From: Thermoproteota archaeon
GTDB lineage: Archaea; Thermoproteota; Methanomethylicia; Methanomethylicales; Methanomethylicaceae
Length of the DNA stretch: 15,064 bases
Assembly: GCA_030055545.1 (NCBI GenBank)
Contig: JASFYK010000018.1
Coordinates: 1-15,064 of the forward strand
Reading direction: 5' to 3'
Numbering within the stretch: position 1 is the stretch's first letter; every line of letters begins with the position of its first letter. Positions 12,996 to 15,064 of this stretch are shown piece by piece. The position numbers and the translations under genes are program-made. The notes beneath the pieces are model-generated. The model saw only the letters and a program-made list of their open reading frames with translations, had not been told where the DNA came from and did not search any database.

Positions 12996-13041
12996 GATGG
13001 GAAAGATGAGGGCCCCTAGGGTATCTGAGGCATTTCCCATC
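12996..13041. repeat. 9-bp inverted repeat upstream of the marker 8 gene
   Basis: GATGGGAAA (12996-13004) and TTTCCCATC (13033-13041) are perfect reverse complements around a 28-base loop containing GGGCCC and CCTAGG palindromes. It lies in the 216-base gap between the marker 8 gene and the small RHH gene, about 72 bases before the marker 8 ATG. It could be an operator, a processed hairpin or an RNA element. I see nothing else in this gap apart from pyrimidine-rich sequence. Confidence 0.5.
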
Positions 13042-13164
13042 CGACTAACAAAAGAGAGAAATAACGAATCATCGCCCTAATTACACTTCAATCCTTCTTT
13101 CTTCCATCCATCCTTTCCAGAAAGAGGACATAAGATGCCTAGGCGAAATGCAAAACAAATGGGC

Positions 13165-13335
13165 TTAGGTCCGCCTTCTTGACTCTGCTTCGCTCTTCAA
13201 CAGGTACCTGATTACATAGTCCATTGTCTTTCTGCGCCTGTCCTGGCTATCATGGAACCTCAGCGTCTTCTGGAGCTCCAGCAGGCTGATGTAAGTATCC
13301 TCCTTTACCCTGATAAGAAAAGTCCTCTCTGGCAA
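13165..13335 (-). CDS. Small ribbon-helix-helix-like protein
   Basis: A 56-residue basic protein. 'RTFLIRVKEDTYISLLELQK' then 'MDYVIRYLLK' fits the ribbon-helix-helix pattern: a strand with alternating residues (TFLIRV), a helix starting 'EDTYISLLEL', and a second helix 'TMDYVIRYLL' like the 'SFDEVIRYLL' of archaeal VapB/CopG-type proteins. The loop between the helices (RFHDSQDRRRK) is longer and more basic than usual. It presumably binds DNA as a dimer; no toxin gene is adjacent. I chose TTG 13335, because AGGTGG sits five bases upstream; the in-frame GTG 13344 adds three residues. It starts about 20 bases after the hppA stop on the same strand. Confidence 0.6.
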   Translation of the reverse strand: MPERTFLIRVKEDTYISLLELQKTLRFHDSQDRRRKTMDYVIRYLLKSEAESRRRT

Positions 13336-13356
13336 AAAGCCCACCTGTAAAAAAGA

Positions 13357-15064
13357 TTAGAGGAGAGAGTACATAAGGATTAAGGCAATGAAGAGTATCG
13401 AGATCGTGTTCATCACTTTGATGAGCGGATTGATCGCTGGCCCTGCGGTGTCCTTGAACGGGTCTCCGACGGTGTCCCCGACCACGGCTGCTGCATGTGC
13501 GGGGCTTCTCTTGCCACCGAAGTTGCCGAGTTCGATATACTTCTTTGCGTTGTCCCACATCGCTCCGCCTGTCGTCATTAGCAGTGCAAGCAGGAGCCCT
13601 GACAAGATGACTCCCATAAGCATGCCTCCGAGAGCTCTCTCGTTGAGAAGGAACCCTACCAGAAGTGGCGAGAGTATGGCAATCAGCGCAGGCACTGCCA
13701 GCTCCTTAAGTGCTGCCTTAGTGACGATGTCAACAGCCCTGCCATAGTCTGGCTTTGCTGTCCCTTCCATTATGCCCTTGATCTCGCGGAACTGCCTCCT
13801 GACCTCCTCAACGATCTGGAAGGCTGCCCTTCCGACAGCCGTCATCAACATGGACGCGAAAAGGAAGGGTATCGCCGCACCAATGAGAAGGCCGGTCAGG
13901 ACAAACGGGTCCTCTATTGACAGGACTACCGATCCTACCCTTTTCACAATCTCGTCCTTGTATGCAGCAAACAGTGAGAGGGCTGCGAGTGCCGCGGATC
14001 CGATAGCGTATCCTTTTGTCACGGCCTTTGTGGTATTTCCAACAGCGTCAAGTGGATCTGTCACGTCTCGGACTTCCTTCGGGAGGTTTGCCATCTCTGC
14101 AATGCCACCCGCGTTGTCCGTTATTGGTCCATAAGCATCGATTGAGACGATCATCCCTGTTGTTGAGAGCATCGCCGCTGCTGCTATCGCTATTCCATAT
14201 ACACCGAGCTCTGGGGAAGATGCCCCTCCGGCAATGAAGTAAGAGACCAGAATGCCTGCAACAATGACGATCACAGGAAGGAAAGTGCTGCGCATTCCCA
14301 TGCCAAGACCAGCTATGATGTTGGTCCCCGCTCCAGTTTTTGAGGCCTCAGAGACGAAGAGCACTGGCTTGTGCGAGTATGACGTGAAATAGTCGGTGAT
14401 CAATACCATGCAGACCATGACAGCGAGTCCGACTATTGAACACAGGAAGACGCCGAGATCACCTCCCATGAAGTAATTGCTGACAAGGTAGAAAGCGACC
14501 GCCGAGACAATCGTTGTGGCAGCAAGGCCCTTGTACAGTGCGTTCATTATCTTGCCTCCCTTTCCGAGCCTGACAAAGAACGTCCCTATGACCGTGGCGA
14601 AGATGGCCATTGCACCGATTACAAGGGGCAGGGCTATTCCGCTCGCCCCGAATTTAGAGAGGACAGCAGGGGAGGATGCCAAGAGCATTGCGGCGAGCGC
14701 AGTTACCACATACGTCTCGAACAAGTCTGCGCCCATGCCTGCGCAATCGCCTACAGCATCGCCCACATTGTCCGCGATCACGGCAGGGTTTCGGGGATCG
14801 TCTTCAGGTATACCCGCTTCGACCTTTCCGACCAAGTCAGCCCCAACATCTGCCGCTTTCGTGTAGATTCCGCCGCCGACCCTCGCGAAGAGGCTTATAA
14901 GGCATGCGCCGAAGCCGAACCCTACGAGAAGGTTAGCGTCGCCGAAGAGGATGTAGAAGAATGTGAGTCCCAAGAGCGCAAGCCCGACGATCGAGAAGCC
15001 AGAGACTGCCCCGCCTTTGAATGCGAGCGATAGTGCTGCCTGAAGCCCCTGCTTTGCCTTGTTC
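13357..15064 (-). CDS. hppA: Membrane-bound proton-pumping pyrophosphatase, 5' end missing
   Basis: The C-terminal 568 residues of a membrane pyrophosphatase. The frame stays open through the right edge: 'GLQAALSLAFKGGAVSGFSI' precedes the first internal start-like codon at 14973, so about 100-130 residues are missing. It hydrolyses pyrophosphate and pumps ions across the membrane, normally with 16 helices. Seen: 'DVGADLVGKVEAG' (substrate binding), 'ADNVGDAVGDCAGMGADLFE' (catalytic Asp cluster), 'DAYGPITDNAGGIAEM', and C-terminal 'GGAMWDNAKKYIE' and 'GDTVGDPFKDTAGP'. 'DAVGNTTKAVTKG' has Lys where K+-dependent enzymes have Ala, marking the K+-independent, proton-pumping class. 'DNVGDAVGD' has Ala where Asn is usual. 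The stop TAA (13359-13357) is followed by a short T-run. Confidence 0.95.
   Translation of the reverse strand, partial: NKAKQGLQAALSLAFKGGAVSGFSIVGLALLGLTFFYILFGDANLLVGFGFGACLISLFARVGGGIYTKAADVGADLVGKVEAGIPEDDPRNPAVIADNVGDAVGDCAGMGADLFETYVVTALAAMLLASSPAVLSKFGASGIALPLVIGAMAIFATVIGTFFVRLGKGGKIMNALYKGLAATTIVSAVAFYLVSNYFMGGDLGVFLCSIVGLAVMVCMVLITDYFTSYSHKPVLFVSEASKTGAGTNIIAGLGMGMRSTFLPVIVIVAGILVSYFIAGGASSPELGVYGIAIAAAAMLSTTGMIVSIDAYGPITDNAGGIAEMANLPKEVRDVTDPLDAVGNTTKAVTKGYAIGSAALAALSLFAAYKDEIVKRVGSVVLSIEDPFVLTGLLIGAAIPFLFASMLMTAVGRAAFQIVEEVRRQFREIKGIMEGTAKPDYGRAVDIVTKAALKELAVPALIAILSPLLVGFLLNERALGGMLMGVILSGLLLALLMTTGGAMWDNAKKYIELGNFGGKRSPAHAAAVVGDTVGDPFKDTAGPAINPLIKVMNTISILFIALILMYSLL

Noticed and set aside
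12970..13032. C/D-box guide RNA: CGATGA, CCGA, AGATGA and CTGA with equal 15-base spacers
   Set aside because: Only the D box is exact, and both C boxes lack the leading U. The TGCC/GGCA ends do not leave the three-base bulge of a kink-turn. The long inverted repeat explains the symmetry more simply.
13388..14900. Several plus-strand frames of 70-120 residues opposite hppA and similar shadows elsewhere
   Set aside because: They are antisense frames of well-supported genes, with low-complexity composition caused by the codon use of the true strand.
1..15064. CRISPR arrays, tRNA or rRNA genes
   Set aside because: No regularly spaced repeats, tRNA T-loop/anticodon patterns or conserved rRNA stretches were seen on either strand.

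Overview
The window reads as chromosomal DNA from an archaeon. The evidence is TATA-type boxes about 25 bases before near-leaderless starts, T-rich ends in place of hairpin terminators, and archaeal families throughout. These include an archaeal-type HD hydrolase, tandem-ACT and PaaK genes, a zinc-ribbon protein with a Cren7-like core, and a DUF2099 (methanogenesis marker 8) protein. The Cren7-like core points to the TACK side. Marker 8 suggests a methanogen or other mcr-bearing relative, so a Methanomethylicia (Verstraetearchaeota)-like or Bathyarchaeia-like genome is plausible. No rRNA or tRNA is present to settle this.

Layout. Positions 1-1787 (minus strand) hold MarC, an HD-domain protein, a small HTH regulator and the edge of a further gene. 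A shared TATA element separates them from a class I/II aminotransferase (1848-3032, plus). Next come the Cren7-like zinc ribbon (minus), a DUF6951-like protein (plus), and a minus-strand pair of tandem-ACT protein and phenylacetate-CoA ligase. A B12-binding radical SAM enzyme (5616-6992, plus) follows.

Positions 7040-9480 are read on the minus strand. A TPP riboswitch controls thiW and an overlapping, unrecognised P-loop NTPase. Further along the same strand, with their own likely promoter, lie two adjacent paralogous catalytic-domain-only tyrosine recombinases. The first has the complete catalytic set. The second has lost four of the six usual residues.

Positions 9481-10311 contain no convincing protein gene. 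A very AT-rich tract leads into a GC-richer island (about 9720-9990) that folds into a tightly packed set of stems, with a second small structured patch at 10024-10087. This is the best candidate for something undescribed: a structured non-coding RNA that I cannot match to SRP RNA, RNase P RNA or any riboswitch I know. After it come a double winged-helix protein (10312-11121) and a V4R-domain protein (11272-12066) whose base composition changes abruptly inside the gene. The V4R gene ends back to back with the marker 8 gene. The window closes with a 56-59 aa ribbon-helix-helix-like protein and the C-terminal part of a K+-independent-type membrane pyrophosphatase running off the right edge.

How genes may work together (inference): aminotransferase, PaaK and ACT protein fit arylacetate/aromatic amino acid metabolism. 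ThiW and the P-loop protein form a TPP-repressed thiamine-salvage unit. Membrane pyrophosphatase and marker 8 fit an energy-limited anaerobe.
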